DNA from: Runella sp.
GTDB lineage: Bacteria > Bacteroidota > Bacteroidia > Cytophagales > Spirosomataceae
Direction: 5' to 3'
DNA: 45,686 bases
NCBI RefSeq assembly: GCF_027484545.1
Contig: NZ_JAIXST010000021.1
Location: 1 to 45,686 of the forward strand
Shown: piece after piece, positions 16,840-25,100 of the stretch
How the letters are laid out: each line of letters opens with the position of its first letter
Position numbering within the stretch: position 1 is the stretch's first letter
Program-made: the position numbers and the translations under genes
Notes under the pieces: model-generated
The model's database searches: none
The model's input: the letters and a program-made list of their open reading frames with translations, nothing else
Told to the model about the DNA's origin: nothing

Positions 16840-17643
16840 TTACAGAGTATCCGCAGTAGCTTTTGAACGCGTCGGTTCTTTCGGTACTTCCACGCCTACT
16901 TTCGCCTCTTTCATAGTGATAATTTTGGTCCAACTCAACAGTTTTATAACCGGATAGGTTGGGTCAAATTCAAACCATTTTGCCCCGAAATTAACCCGGT
17001 TTGGCAATTTGTGGTGATTGTTTTGGAACAATTCACCCATCATCAAAATATCAAAAACCAACGAATTTTTAGATTCGTCTTTGTTGTCGAAGTTTTGGTA
17101 GCCGTACTTGTGTCCGCTCCAGTTCACGATAGCGCCGTGTACGGGTCCCATCAAATAGTGAATCGGCAACAACAGGAAAAACGCCCAGTGCATATCCAAG
17201 TAAATGAACGCAAAAACGTAAAACACAGAGTACAAAATGCCCCAACCAAGCCGTGACATCCATGAGTCTCCCAATTTTTCGAGTTTTTCCCAATACGGAT
17301 AATCTCGCTCAAAACGAGCCTCCACTTTCATTTTCTGGCTCAAAACCGCATTATAAATATCCTTGGTTTTCCACATCATCGTAAACACGTTTTCGGTGTG
17401 GTGTGGAGAGTGTGGATCTTTGTCTGTATCGCTAAAAGCGTGGTGCATCCGGTGTAAAATGGCATACGCACGCGGGCTGAGATAAGACGAACCCTGAGAA
17501 ATATAAGTCAGGGCATAGAAAAACTTTTCCCAGAACTTGTTCATAGTGAACATCTTGTGGGCAGAATAACGATGCAAAAAAAATGTTTGGCAAAACAAAG
17601 AAAGGTACCAATGCCCAACAAAGGCGGCCAATACTGCGTACAT
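16840..17643 (-). CDS. Acyl desaturase (fatty acid delta-9 desaturase type)
   Basis: 267 aa from ATG 17643. The three histidine boxes of membrane di-iron desaturases are present: HRYSAH (24-29), HRMHH (64-68) and QNNHH (about 211). There is also the extra conserved NWSGHKYGYQ stretch. Four or so hydrophobic segments lie between them. It introduces a double bond into acyl chains in the cytoplasmic membrane and depends on a reductase not found here. The length is slightly short for the family but the core is complete. Confidence 0.88.
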   Translation of the reverse strand: MYAVLAAFVGHWYLSLFCQTFFLHRYSAHKMFTMNKFWEKFFYALTYISQGSSYLSPRAYAILHRMHHAFSDTDKDPHSPHHTENVFTMMWKTKDIYNAVLSQKMKVEARFERDYPYWEKLEKLGDSWMSRLGWGILYSVFYVFAFIYLDMHWAFFLLLPIHYLMGPVHGAIVNWSGHKYGYQNFDNKDESKNSLVFDILMMGELFQNNHHKLPNRVNFGAKWFEFDPTYPVIKLLSWTKIITMKEAKVGVEVPKEPTRSKATADTL

Positions 17644-17733
17644 GAAGCGAATAGGTTATTTTGAATAATTACAAACTTGTACAAAACTAAGGAAACCTTT
17701 TGTCACAAACAATCTTTCAGAGCGAAATTTCGC

Positions 17734-18411
17734 TTACTGATTGACCGTTAATGCATATTGCACTAAGTTAGTGCCCATGCGCAATGCCTGTTGCCGCAGT
17801 TCTTCGGGGTCGTTATAAACGCTTTGATCTTCCCAGCCGTTTCCGAGGTCACATTCGTAACTGTAAAAGCACACCAAACGCCCCTGCCAAAAAAGACCGA
17901 AACCTTGAGGTGCCTTCGAATCGTGTTCGTGGATTTTAGGAAGACCGTTGGGGAAATTGAATTTTTGATGGTAAACGGGATGATTGAACGGAACTTCGAC
18001 AAACTCCAATTCGGGGAACACCTTTTTCATTTCCCGACGAATGAATTTGTCAAGGCCGTAGTTATCGTCCAAATGCAAAAAACCGCCTGAAATCAGGTAC
18101 TTACGAAGGTTACGGGATTCTGATTCGGAAAAGACAACGTTGCCGTGGCCCGTCAAATGGATAAAAGGATACGAAAACAAATCCGGACTGCCAGGCTCTA
18201 CAATATCCTCTTCGGGAAACACATTCATGCGAAGGTTCTGATTGCAAAATTTAATCAGGTTCGGCATTGAGGTTTTATTGGCGTACCAATCACCTCCGCC
18301 GCCGTATTTGAGTTTAGCAATTTTGTACGCATACTGCGCATTGGCAGTCGTGAGTAACGAGAGGTGGGTAATGAGTAAAAGAGACAAAAGCAACTTTTTT
18401 GCGAGACTCAT
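17734..18411 (-). CDS. DUF4159-domain protein
   Basis: 225 aa from ATG 18411 with a clear signal peptide (KKLLLSLLLITHLSLLTTANA-Q). The body shows the DUF4159 pattern: IAKLKYGGGGDWYANKTSMPNLIKF, FIHLTGHGNVVFSESE, LRKYLISGGFLHLDDNYG and FGLFWQGRLVCFYSYECDLGNGW. These proteins adopt a flavodoxin/GATase-like fold with unknown activity and are often found near MoxR/VWA gene groups in Bacteroidota. Such genes are present in this window, but not next to it (VWA at 20222, MoxR at 30290). Confidence 0.8.
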   Translation of the reverse strand: MSLAKKLLLSLLLITHLSLLTTANAQYAYKIAKLKYGGGGDWYANKTSMPNLIKFCNQNLRMNVFPEEDIVEPGSPDLFSYPFIHLTGHGNVVFSESESRNLRKYLISGGFLHLDDNYGLDKFIRREMKKVFPELEFVEVPFNHPVYHQKFNFPNGLPKIHEHDSKAPQGFGLFWQGRLVCFYSYECDLGNGWEDQSVYNDPEELRQQALRMGTNLVQYALTVNQ

Positions 18412-18489
18412 GATGGTGGTGTCTAAAAATGAATGAACCGTTGCACGAACTTAGCGCAAACGATTCATTAACGCAAGCCTGTACACCAA

Positions 18490-18858
18490 TTACAACGAAT
18501 CTTTATCAAATTTAGTACCCGCTTTTGTAGGCGTGCTGTCTTGACTGTCTCGCGTATTTTTTTGTACGGCAATTGCCCCAAATAGACCTAATAAAAAGGC
18601 GAACGCATAAAACCCTTTTTCGCTCGGCAACATGGTGGCATTCCACAAGCCAATGACCAACAAAGCAATGGCTAAAATGGTTGAAAACCAACTGATTCCG
18701 TAGTACACGTCCGTTACGGGAATTCCTTCCAATCTATCTCTCACGCTTTTTTGAACGGAGACCACCGAGAATAGTCCGTACATCAAAATGGTAAAATAAT
18801 AGCCTTTTTCGTTCAATAACAGTTCGGATCTCCACAATCCGATGATATAACCTGCCAT
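18490..18858 (-). CDS. yiaA: YiaA/YiaB-family inner-membrane protein, start region off by one base
   Basis: 122 aa from ATG 18858, with two copies of the YiaAB two-helix unit (GLWRSELLLNEKGYYFTILMYGLFSVVSVQKSVRD and the repeat from about residue 50, each with EKG[F/Y]Y and QK..RD). The start chosen here truncates the first helix: the same frame upstream reads PSAAFIGASWVALGAG without any ATG, while an ATG at 18911 is one base out of frame (53 nt away). One missing base near 18907-18911 would give a normal protein of about 140 aa. Function is unknown; it is membrane-embedded. Confidence 0.75.
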   Translation of the reverse strand: MAGYIIGLWRSELLLNEKGYYFTILMYGLFSVVSVQKSVRDRLEGIPVTDVYYGISWFSTILAIALLVIGLWNATMLPSEKGFYAFAFLLGLFGAIAVQKNTRDSQDSTPTKAGTKFDKDSL

Positions 18859-18936
18859 CCCGGCTCCTAATGCGACCCAAGATGCTCCAATAAATGCGGC
18901 TGATGGTTCATGGTTTAGTAGTGTTTTTATTTTTGA

Positions 18937-19347
18937 TTAAATTGTGATAGTTGCGGTATTGGTGGAAATAGTCCACGATTTTACGAGCGTACGATTCTTT
19001 TTTAAGACCCGGCGCTTACGGCGCGAAATGGACAACTCCAATCCGTTGCGAAGCAAAACGTAGTCGGGAGTGATAGATACGATTTGTGAACGGTTAACTA
19101 AATAAGATTTGTGAATCCGAATGAATTCGGGGCCTTCCAAAACACCGCTAAAATGTTTCAAAGTCTTTGCTTCCAAATACGCCTTCCCATCTTTAAGGAA
19201 GATTCGTGTATAATTTACTTCTGATTGCAGATAGGCAATATTCTGAGTATCAATCATCCGCGCCATTCCGTTTACGTGTAAACAAAGGCGGTGATGCGTT
19301 GGAATTTCATTAACAACAGGTAAAAAGAGTAATTGTGGCTGTGACAT
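18937..19347 (-). CDS. LytTR-type DNA-binding protein (no receiver domain)
   Basis: 136 aa from ATG 19347 (MSQPQLLFLPVV). The open frame extends to 19515 but that would overlap rsmE and lacks family similarity. The LytTR domain occupies about residues 25-120: IAYLQSEVNYTRIFLKDGKAYL, LEGPEFIRIHKSYLVNRSQI and LRNGLELSISRRKR. There is no phospho-receiver or membrane segment, so its signal is unclear. It may be a single-domain regulator acting on nearby genes, or respond to a kinase in trans. Confidence 0.82.
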   Translation of the reverse strand: MSQPQLLFLPVVNEIPTHHRLCLHVNGMARMIDTQNIAYLQSEVNYTRIFLKDGKAYLEAKTLKHFSGVLEGPEFIRIHKSYLVNRSQIVSITPDYVLLRNGLELSISRRKRRVLKKNRTLVKSWTISTNTATITI

Positions 19348-19475
19348 AACGGGAGTAGATTTAGACGTTTTCGATACCCCAAAGGTCAGGCATCTACCCC
19401 CCTCCTGCAAAATAAGAAGCAGTGAGTCGTTATAAATAATGAATGAACCGTAGAGAAGGCCCAAATGAAGCGTTA

Positions 19476-20222
19476 TCAGTAGCTCAACAGATTGGCCGTA
19501 TGGAGCGTATGGCAAGCCATCAAAGCAGCCGTTTCAGTACGTAAACGCGTATTTCCCAAAGTTACCATTTGAAAACCGTTTTGCTGCGTCAACTGAATTT
19601 CGGCTTCGGTGAAGTCTCCTTCGGGTCCAATCAACACCGTACAATTTTGCCTGGGAAGCGCTTTTTTCAGTAAATGTTCAGGAACTTGGTCATTGGGTAA
19701 ATGAGCGATAAATTTTTGAGTCGTTAACTTTGTCAAAGTTTGGCTGATAGGCGTTTCAAACTTTGACAAAGTTAAAATCCATTTTTCAAAATCGCCGACT
19801 TCAACGATTTCGGGCAAATACGCCTGCAATGATTGCTTCATGGCCGAAACGGCAATTTTCTGCAAACGTTCCAGTTTCATCGTTCGCCGTTCGGAATGCT
19901 TCGTGTAAAAAAAAGAAATTTTATCAATGCCGATTTCAGTCGCTTTCTCCACAAACCACTCGACTCTATCTAAATTTTTGGTCGGTGCCAACGCGATTTC
20001 GATGCGGAAAGGTCGCGACGATTGCTTCGTTTCCTGAACTATTTTCAGATCACAACGCTTTGGATGGGTTTGCTGCACAATCGCATCAAACCAACTGCCT
20101 TTTCCATCGGTGACGCGTACGGCTTCACCTTCGCGCAGACGCAGTACTTTGGCAGCATGAAAGGCTTCATCATCGGTTAAGGCAGAGATTTCAGAAAAAT
20201 TGGGTTGGTAAAAGAGGTGCAT
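19476..20222 (-). CDS. rsmE: 16S rRNA m3U1498 methyltransferase RsmE, with in-frame palindromic insert
   Basis: 248 aa from ATG 20222, overlapping the stop of the VWA gene by one base (TAATG). The SPOUT-type C-terminus has the knot motifs LIGPEGDFTEAE and LGNTRLRTETAAL. The N-terminal PUA-like part includes VLRLREGEAVRVTDGKG. Residues of about 150-167 (TLSKFETPISQTLTKLT) are encoded by a 52-bp perfect palindromic repeat and look inserted between FEKWIL and QKFIAH. The insertion keeps the frame, lies on a likely surface loop and leaves the catalytic core intact. Confidence 0.92.
   Translation of the reverse strand: MHLFYQPNFSEISALTDDEAFHAAKVLRLREGEAVRVTDGKGSWFDAIVQQTHPKRCDLKIVQETKQSSRPFRIEIALAPTKNLDRVEWFVEKATEIGIDKISFFYTKHSERRTMKLERLQKIAVSAMKQSLQAYLPEIVEVGDFEKWILTLSKFETPISQTLTKLTTQKFIAHLPNDQVPEHLLKKALPRQNCTVLIGPEGDFTEAEIQLTQQNGFQMVTLGNTRLRTETAALMACHTLHTANLLSY
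19724..19775. repeat. Palindromic repeat inside rsmE (18-bp perfect arms)
   Basis: TTAACTTTGTCAAAGTTT (19724-19741) is mirrored exactly at 19758-19775 across a 16-nt loop. It lies wholly in coding sequence and is read as an extra peptide. Confidence 0.9.
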
Positions 20223-21424
20223 TAATTTTCAAATTTCACTTTAGGATTTTTCAACGATTTCATGGCTTGGGTCAAGCCTCCGAGCGTAAGCGGGAACATC
20301 CGATTGTCGGACCACTCTCGGAGAATGTTGATGCTGTGGGTATATTTCCAGTAATCGGCCACGCTGATGGGATTAAGCCACACAAAATGAGGATATTGCT
20401 CTTTAAAACGATTGAGCCACATCAAGCCTGATTCTTCGTTGTAATGCTCTACGCTGCCTCGGGGATGAGTAATTTCATACGAAGCCATGGAAGCGTCGCC
20501 GACAAAAATCACTTTGTAGTCTTTGTTGTATTTATGCAGGACTTCCAACGTAGGCACTCGCGAACTGCGGCGAGTATTGTCGCGCCAAAGGGTTTCGTAC
20601 ACGCAGTTGTGGAAATAAAAATATTCAATGTGTTTAAACTGGTATTTGGCCGCCGAAAATAACTGCGAGCACAAATCAATGTGATCGTCCATGGAACCGC
20701 CCACGTCCAAAAGTAACAACACTTTGACGTTATTTTTCCGTGAAGGGTGCATGTGGATGTCCAATATTCCTGCATTTCGACTTGTGCCTTCTATCGTTGC
20801 ATCCATGTCGAGTTCTTCATCCATGCCTTCCCGGGTCAAAATGCGCAATCGCCGCAAGGCCATTTTCATGTTGCGGGTATTGAGTTCCACGTCTTCATCG
20901 TAGTTTTTGTATTCGCGATTTTCCCACACTTTGGCAGCTGTCCGATTTCCTGCCGACGGGCCTTTGACTCGAAACCCTTCAGGGTTTTCGCCATTAAATC
21001 CAAAGGGAGAAGTTCCCCCTGTTCCAATCCACGTATTGCCTCCGTCGTGACGGTCTTTTTGTTCCTGAAGCAATTGCTGAAAGCGCTCAAACAACTTTTC
21101 CAACCCACCCATCTGTTCAATCATTGCCTTCTCTTCATCCGTCAACTCCCGAGACAGCGCATCTTTGAACCATTCGGGAGGCAAATCAACTTCCAAAATT
21201 TTAGCCTCGACGGTTTCCGCGTTTTTAAAATATTCGGCAAAAAGGCGGTCAAACAAGTCGTAATGCATCTCATTTTTGATGAGTACCGTTCGGCTGAAAT
21301 AATAAAACTCTTCGGCGCTCATTTCCACGACCTGCCGTTTTAAACCTTCAAGCAGGTTGAGATACTCACCGATGGAAACGGGAAGAGCGTGTTTTTTGAG
21401 CAGCAAAAAGAAGTCGAGAAACAT
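20222..21424 (-). CDS. VWA-domain CoxE-like protein
   Basis: 400 aa from ATG 21424 (the frame runs on to a TTG at 21448). The N-terminal helical part (LNLLEGLKRQV, EFYYFSRTVLIKNE) is typical of CoxE-like proteins. The central region has a Gly-rich linker (GTGGTSPFGFNGENPEG). The VWA domain begins around residue 240 with the MIDAS motif DVGGSMD. These proteins act with MoxR-type AAA ATPases as chaperone or metal-insertion machines. The MoxR gene of the right kind lies 9 kb away at 30290. It is translationally coupled to rsmE by one shared base. Confidence 0.85.
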   Translation of the reverse strand: MFLDFFLLLKKHALPVSIGEYLNLLEGLKRQVVEMSAEEFYYFSRTVLIKNEMHYDLFDRLFAEYFKNAETVEAKILEVDLPPEWFKDALSRELTDEEKAMIEQMGGLEKLFERFQQLLQEQKDRHDGGNTWIGTGGTSPFGFNGENPEGFRVKGPSAGNRTAAKVWENREYKNYDEDVELNTRNMKMALRRLRILTREGMDEELDMDATIEGTSRNAGILDIHMHPSRKNNVKVLLLLDVGGSMDDHIDLCSQLFSAAKYQFKHIEYFYFHNCVYETLWRDNTRRSSRVPTLEVLHKYNKDYKVIFVGDASMASYEITHPRGSVEHYNEESGLMWLNRFKEQYPHFVWLNPISVADYWKYTHSINILREWSDNRMFPLTLGGLTQAMKSLKNPKVKFEN

Positions 21425-21702
21425 AGCGTGCTTTAATTGGACTAACAAAGTTGTTAAAAATCAGCTTTCATGCAATAAACAATTTTGTACTGCTTAAAAT
21501 TTACATCCCAAAACAACCTTTTGATTTTTATCCTTAAAAACCTCTCCGAAAAACTTATTATCATAAAATAGACGCTTCCAAACTAATTAGTGCACTTATT
21601 ATTGTCTTAATATCATGTCCTGTTAAGCCCTATGTTACTTTCCAACTATTTATGAGATTTATCATGCTTTTATCTCGTTATCTTTGATTAACTTTGACCT
21701 AT

Positions 21703-22149
21703 ATGAATTCCCGCCCCCTTCAACTCCTTCTTGCCGACGACGATCAGGACGATTGCTTTCTTTTTGAGGAGGCACTTAACGAGATAGAGGTTCCTACGCA
21801 CCTTACTATGGTAAACAACGGCGAACAACTCATGCAATTGCTCGCTAAAACAACCGACGACCTTCCCGACGTTCTTTTTCTCGACCTAAACATGCCACGC
21901 AAAAACGGCTTTCAATGCCTTGATGAAATAAAACAAAACGAAAAACTGAAAAACCTTCTGGTCGTTATCTTCTCTACTTCCTTTCAGGAAAATATAGCTG
22001 ACCAGCTTTACAAAAGTGGAGCACAGCACTACATCTGCAAACCTAATAACTTTGCGCAACTCAAGAAAGTAATTCACCAAGTACTTACCTTACCCGTTAA
22101 GGCAGCCCACTCCATTCAATCCACAAAAGAAAATTTTGTGCTTGCGTAA
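21703..22149 (+). CDS. Single-domain response regulator (Rcp1-like)
   Basis: 148 aa from ATG 21703 (the open frame begins at a TTG three codons earlier). The receiver domain has acidic cluster LLADDDQDD, phospho-acceptor D in LFLDLNMPRKNG, the ST of IFSTS and the K of YICKPNN. There is no output domain. It ends 14 bp before the hybrid CheB/CheR kinase and is very likely its phosphotransfer partner or regulator. The variant ADDDQDD and inserted segments are typical of cyanobacterial and Bacteroidota Rcp1-like proteins. Confidence 0.9.
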   Translation: MNSRPLQLLLADDDQDDCFLFEEALNEIEVPTHLTMVNNGEQLMQLLAKTTDDLPDVLFLDLNMPRKNGFQCLDEIKQNEKLKNLLVVIFSTSFQENIADQLYKSGAQHYICKPNNFAQLKKVIHQVLTLPVKAAHSIQSTKENFVLA

Positions 22150-22163
22150 CTCACCCCATTGCC

Positions 22164-25100
22164 ATGAAAACCGATATAGGCAAGGCAGACACAGATAAAC
22201 CGCTTATCAAATCTCCCAACCTGTTTCCAGTGGTGGGGATTGGGGCTTCGGCAGGCGGGCTGGATGCTTTTAAAAAACTGCTCAAAGCCATTCCCGAAAA
22301 CTCTGGCATGGCGTATGTGCTGGTGCAGCACTTAGACCCCAACCACGAGAGTCTGCTGCCCGAACTTCTTCAAAAGGTTACTAAAGTGCCAGTATTGGAA
22401 ATTACTGACGACATTAAAGTGAAGCCCGACCATATTTACATTCTCCCCAGCAATAAAATGTTGGTGGCAAATGATGGCGTTTTAGAACTTACCCCGCGCA
22501 TTACAAAAAAAAATGAACTTAACCTGCCCATTGATCTTTTCTTTGCCTCGTTGGCCGAAATCCACCAAAGCCATGCGATTGGAGTGGTGCTGTCAGGCAC
22601 CGGCAGCGATGGTACCAAGGGATTGAAAGCCATAAAAGATCATGGGGGCATCACCTTCGCGCAGGACGAAGCCTCGGCCGGTTATGATGCCATGCCCAAT
22701 AGCGCGGTGCAGGCAAACGTGGTTGACTTTATCCTTTCGCCCGACCAGATTCCGCAAAAATTGTTGGAGATTATTCATGCCTTTGCCAAGAGTGATGCTG
22801 ATCTGCAAAACCTACCGCAGCAGGAGGAAGAGGTATTTAAAAAAATTCTTACGTTGCTTCGCATCCGCAAAGGAACTGATTTTACCTATTACAAACAGAC
22901 CACTATCCGCAGAAGAATACTGCGCAGAATGACCATTAACAAAAACGAGGAGTTGGGCGCCTATCTGCACTATTTAAGAGAGTATGTAACGGAACAGGAC
23001 GTTTTATACCAAGATTTATTAATTCCGGTTACCTCTTTTTTCCGAGACCCTAAGGTTTTTGATTATTTATGCGAATCGGTTTTTCCCCACATTTTAAAAA
23101 ACAAATCAATCGCTGCTCCTATTCGGGTATGGGTGGCAGGCTGCAGCACGGGGCAGGAAGCCTATTCCATTGCGATTTGCCTGAAAGAATTTTTAGCGGA
23201 TAATGGCGGCGCAAAGGCAGAAACAATACAAATATTTGCCTCCGACTTGAGCGCACCGGCCATTGTAAAAGCCCGCACGGGCATTTATACCAAAACCGAA
23301 TTGGAGGGGCTAACTCCTCAACGCCTGCGGCTATTTTTTACCAAAATCAATGACAGTTACCAGGTAAATAAACCGATACGGGAAATGTGTGTTTTTGCCG
23401 CCCACAATTTTTTAAAAGACCCGCCTTTCGGCAAAGTAGACTTTATAAGCTGTCGTAATGTGCTTATTTACATGGATTCTTACCTCCAAAAAAAGGCACT
23501 CACTACATTTCATTATGCCTTAAACCCCAATGGGTTTTTGTTGCTCGGCAAATCAGAAACCATCAGCAGTGTACCCGACCTTTTTGCTTCTGCCAACAAA
23601 CACGATAAGTTATTCAGCCGCAAAGACATGCCCGGCAAGTTTATGCTTACCACAAGCAGGCGCAGCGAACAAACCTTACAGGATATAGATGCAAGTCCTA
23701 CTAAAGAAAACCTGCGTACCGACTTTCAAAAAATGGCTGATGATATCATGCTCAGCAAATACACCCCTGCCGGTGTGGTGGTCAATGAGGCGATGGACAT
23801 TGTGCATTTCAGGGGCAAAACCGGTAATTATTTAGAACAATTGCCCGGCAAGCCCACCCACAATTTATTACAAATGGCAAAGAGTGGTTTGGCTTTTGAA
23901 CTGCGCAGCATTCTGCACAAAGCCAAAAAAGAGAAAATTACGATTATCAAAGAAAATATTCCCCTTGAAGTAAACGGCAGCCAGCGGAGCATAAACATTG
24001 AAGCATTTGCCTTGCCGGATACGATTGAGCCGCATTATTTCGTCATTTTTCATGATAATAATTTAATCAACAGCCAGTCATCAATCGTAAAAAAAAATAG
24101 CCGTACTGAGCGAAGTCGAACTACAAAGAAGGAAGATAAAGACCTTCTTATTCAACAATTAGAGAAGGAGATTGCGCAAAACCGGGAAGATATGCGCGCC
24201 ATTACCGAAGACCAGGAGGCAGTGAACGAAGAACTGCAAAGCGCCAACGAAGAACTGCTGAGCGGCAGTGAGGAATTGCAGAGCCTGAACGAAGAACTGG
24301 AAAGCAGCAAGGAGGAACTGCAAAGCACCAATGAAGAGCTTACGGTGGTAAATCAGGAAATGAGAGGCTTAAACGAGCAGATATCTGAAGCCCGTAAGTA
24401 CGCCGAAGCCATTATTGCCAACATCAGTACCCCCTTATTAGTGCTGGATAAAAACCTCCGGATAAAAACGGCCAACCGCGCCTTTTATAAAAAATTTCAG
24501 GTAGATGAACACGAAACCGAAGGCCGATTAATTTATCACATCGGCAACAGGCAATGGGATATTGAAGCCCTGCGCCTACTGCTTGAACAGATTTTACCAG
24601 AGCATTCGAAAATTTCAGCTTACGAAGTGCGCCATACCTTTCAATCCATTGGGGAGCGCATCATGCTTTTAGATGTGCATGAAATAAAAGAAGAAGACGA
24701 TTCCGAAAAATTAATTCTGCTCTCTATTAATGATATTACCGAACAATCTATTGCCCGCAAAAAAGTGGAAGAGAGCCAGCATCGTTACCACAATATGATT
24801 TATACTTCGCCTTCGCTCATTGCTATTTTTAAAGGCGAAGACATGATAATTGAAATTGCCAACGATGCCATTATAGAAAGCTGGGGGAAGGGTAAAGATA
24901 TAATTGGCAAATCGGTATTTGAAGTAATACCCGAAATGGTGGAGGAGGGTTTTGATAAAATGTTGCTGAGTGTCTATAAAACCGGTGAGCCGGTACGTGC
25001 TTACGAAATACCCATTACATTTGTACGCAATGGAAAGCCGGAGTTAATGCACTACACTTTTATTTACCAGGCCCAACGAGATGCCGATGGCGAAATAGAC

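Noticed and set aside
19348-19515. Longer N-terminus for the LytTR protein
   Set aside because: It would overlap rsmE and adds unrelated hydrophobic sequence; the ATG at 19347 fits the domain.
20747-21343. 198-aa open frame on the plus strand
   Set aside because: It lies entirely antisense to the VWA gene, whose motifs are clear.
21660-21702. Promoter TAACTTTG before the response regulator
   Set aside because: The TAnnTTTG boxes end only about 10-20 nt before the ATG, too close for a normal leader.
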